Positions 12,187 to 12,659 of a stretch of 12,659 nt of DNA are shown here, one piece after another (position 1 is the stretch's first letter; each line of letters starts with the position of its first letter). The stretch lies in assembly GCA_900552725.1 (NCBI GenBank), contig USAT01000052.1, positions 1-12,659 of the forward strand. The letters run 5' to 3'. The stretch comes from an uncultured Eubacteriales bacterium. GTDB lineage: Bacteria; Bacillota; Clostridia; Oscillospirales; Oscillospiraceae. Below the pieces are notes generated by a model. The model saw only the letters and a program-made list of their open reading frames with translations. It was not told where the DNA came from and searched no databases. The position numbers and the translations under genes are program-made.

Positions 12187-12659
12187 TTGGGTAGCGTAGC
12201 AAACAAATACAGAGTGCATGAGGTGGCGAAGGATTTCGGCGTTGCCACGAAGGACATTACGGAGATCTTGACCAAGTATGCCGAGACGCCGAAGAACCAT
12301 ATGCAGGTGTTGGAGGATCGGGAGCTCAGCCTCATCTTTGAGTATCTGACCCAGCACAACCAGATCGACAGCATCGCCACGGTGTTTGCCGAGGGCGCCA
12401 AGGCCGAGGCCAAGAAGCCGGAGCAGAAGAAGCAGCCCCAGCAGAACGACAAGCCCCAGGGCCAGAAGCAGGGCAATCCCCAGGCGAAGAACAATCAGCC
12501 CAGCGGCAATAGCAACAATAATAACAACAATAACCAGCCCCAGAAGCCCATGTCCCGCGTGCCCCAGAAGCAGGTGGTGGATACCCGCAAGGCCACCAAT
12601 GTGAACCTGGACAAATACGACGAGAAGCTGCAGGATATGGCTGACCGCAGCGACCGCGG
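12187..12659 (+). CDS. infB: Translation initiation factor IF-2, 5' part
   Basis: The first 157 codons of IF-2, cut by the window end. IF-2 is the GTPase that places initiator tRNA on the ribosome; the GTPase domains lie beyond the window. Residues about 4-55 form the conserved IF2N domain (VANKYRVHEVAKDFGVATK, ITEILTKY), followed by a low-complexity linker rich in Gln, Asn, Lys and Pro, including seven Asn in a row. The start codon is TTG, supported by GGAGG (12173-12177) 9 nt upstream; the first in-frame ATG (12301) would destroy the IF2N domain. A rare start codon in an essential factor suggests tuned translation. It is fifth gene of the rimP operon in this window. Confidence 0.95.
   Translation, partial: MGSVANKYRVHEVAKDFGVATKDITEILTKYAETPKNHMQVLEDRELSLIFEYLTQHNQIDSIATVFAEGAKAEAKKPEQKKQPQQNDKPQGQKQGNPQAKNNQPSGNSNNNNNNNQPQKPMSRVPQKQVVDTRKATNVNLDKYDEKLQDMADRSDR

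Noticed and set aside
1..12659. CRISPR arrays, tRNA or rRNA genes, complete insertion sequences, known riboswitches
   Set aside because: None seen on reading both strands; no regularly spaced repeats, cloverleaf sequences or transposase genes.

Overview
The window looks like the chromosome of a moderately GC-rich clostridial Firmicute, most likely a gut member of Oscillospirales/Oscillospiraceae. The evidence is the order rimP-nusA-rnpM(ylxR)-ylxQ-infB, strong GGAGG ribosome binding sites, an RnpM/YlxR and YlxQ pair, and G/C-rich third codon positions in nusA. The genus cannot be named from the sequence alone.

There are two regions of different character. Region A (1 to about 9310) carries seven tightly packed genes, all on the minus strand. 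In transcription order they are: an APC/LAT-type amino-acid permease, a metal-dependent YtcJ-type amidohydrolase, [a strong terminator], a DmpA-type self-cleaving aminopeptidase (P1/S58), an Asp/Glu-racemase-family enzyme, a serine hydrolase of the beta-lactamase/S12 fold, a second YtcJ-type amidohydrolase lacking two expected metal ligands, and a BTAD (SARP-type) transcriptional regulator. Together they look like an uptake and amide-hydrolysis module for an unusual amino-acid conjugate, perhaps D-configured, beta-linked or N-acylated. Region B (about 9311 to 12659), on the plus strand, is core translation/transcription machinery: rimP, nusA, rnpM, ylxQ and the 5' part of infB.

The junction between the two is the most informative part. 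A tyrosine-recombinase C-terminal remnant (to 9233) is followed 77 bp later by the last 16 codons of ribosomal protein S9 (QYGLKAARRAPQFSKR-stop, ending 9367), without the rest of rpsI, and then by a textbook terminator with a UUCG loop. This is the footprint expected when an integrative element has inserted into the 3' end of rpsI. Region A would then be the integrase-proximal end of a genomic island, with the intact rpsI and the other att site beyond the left edge of the window. The integrase is truncated, so the island is probably immobilised.

Downstream of the rpsI terminator a good extended -10 promoter drives the rimP operon. A perfect dyad with an extra half-site overlaps its -10 element, and a terminator-like hairpin lies only about 20 nt after the likely transcription start, suggesting control of this essential operon by repression and/or attenuation. 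I saw no CRISPR array, tRNA, rRNA or complete insertion sequence.
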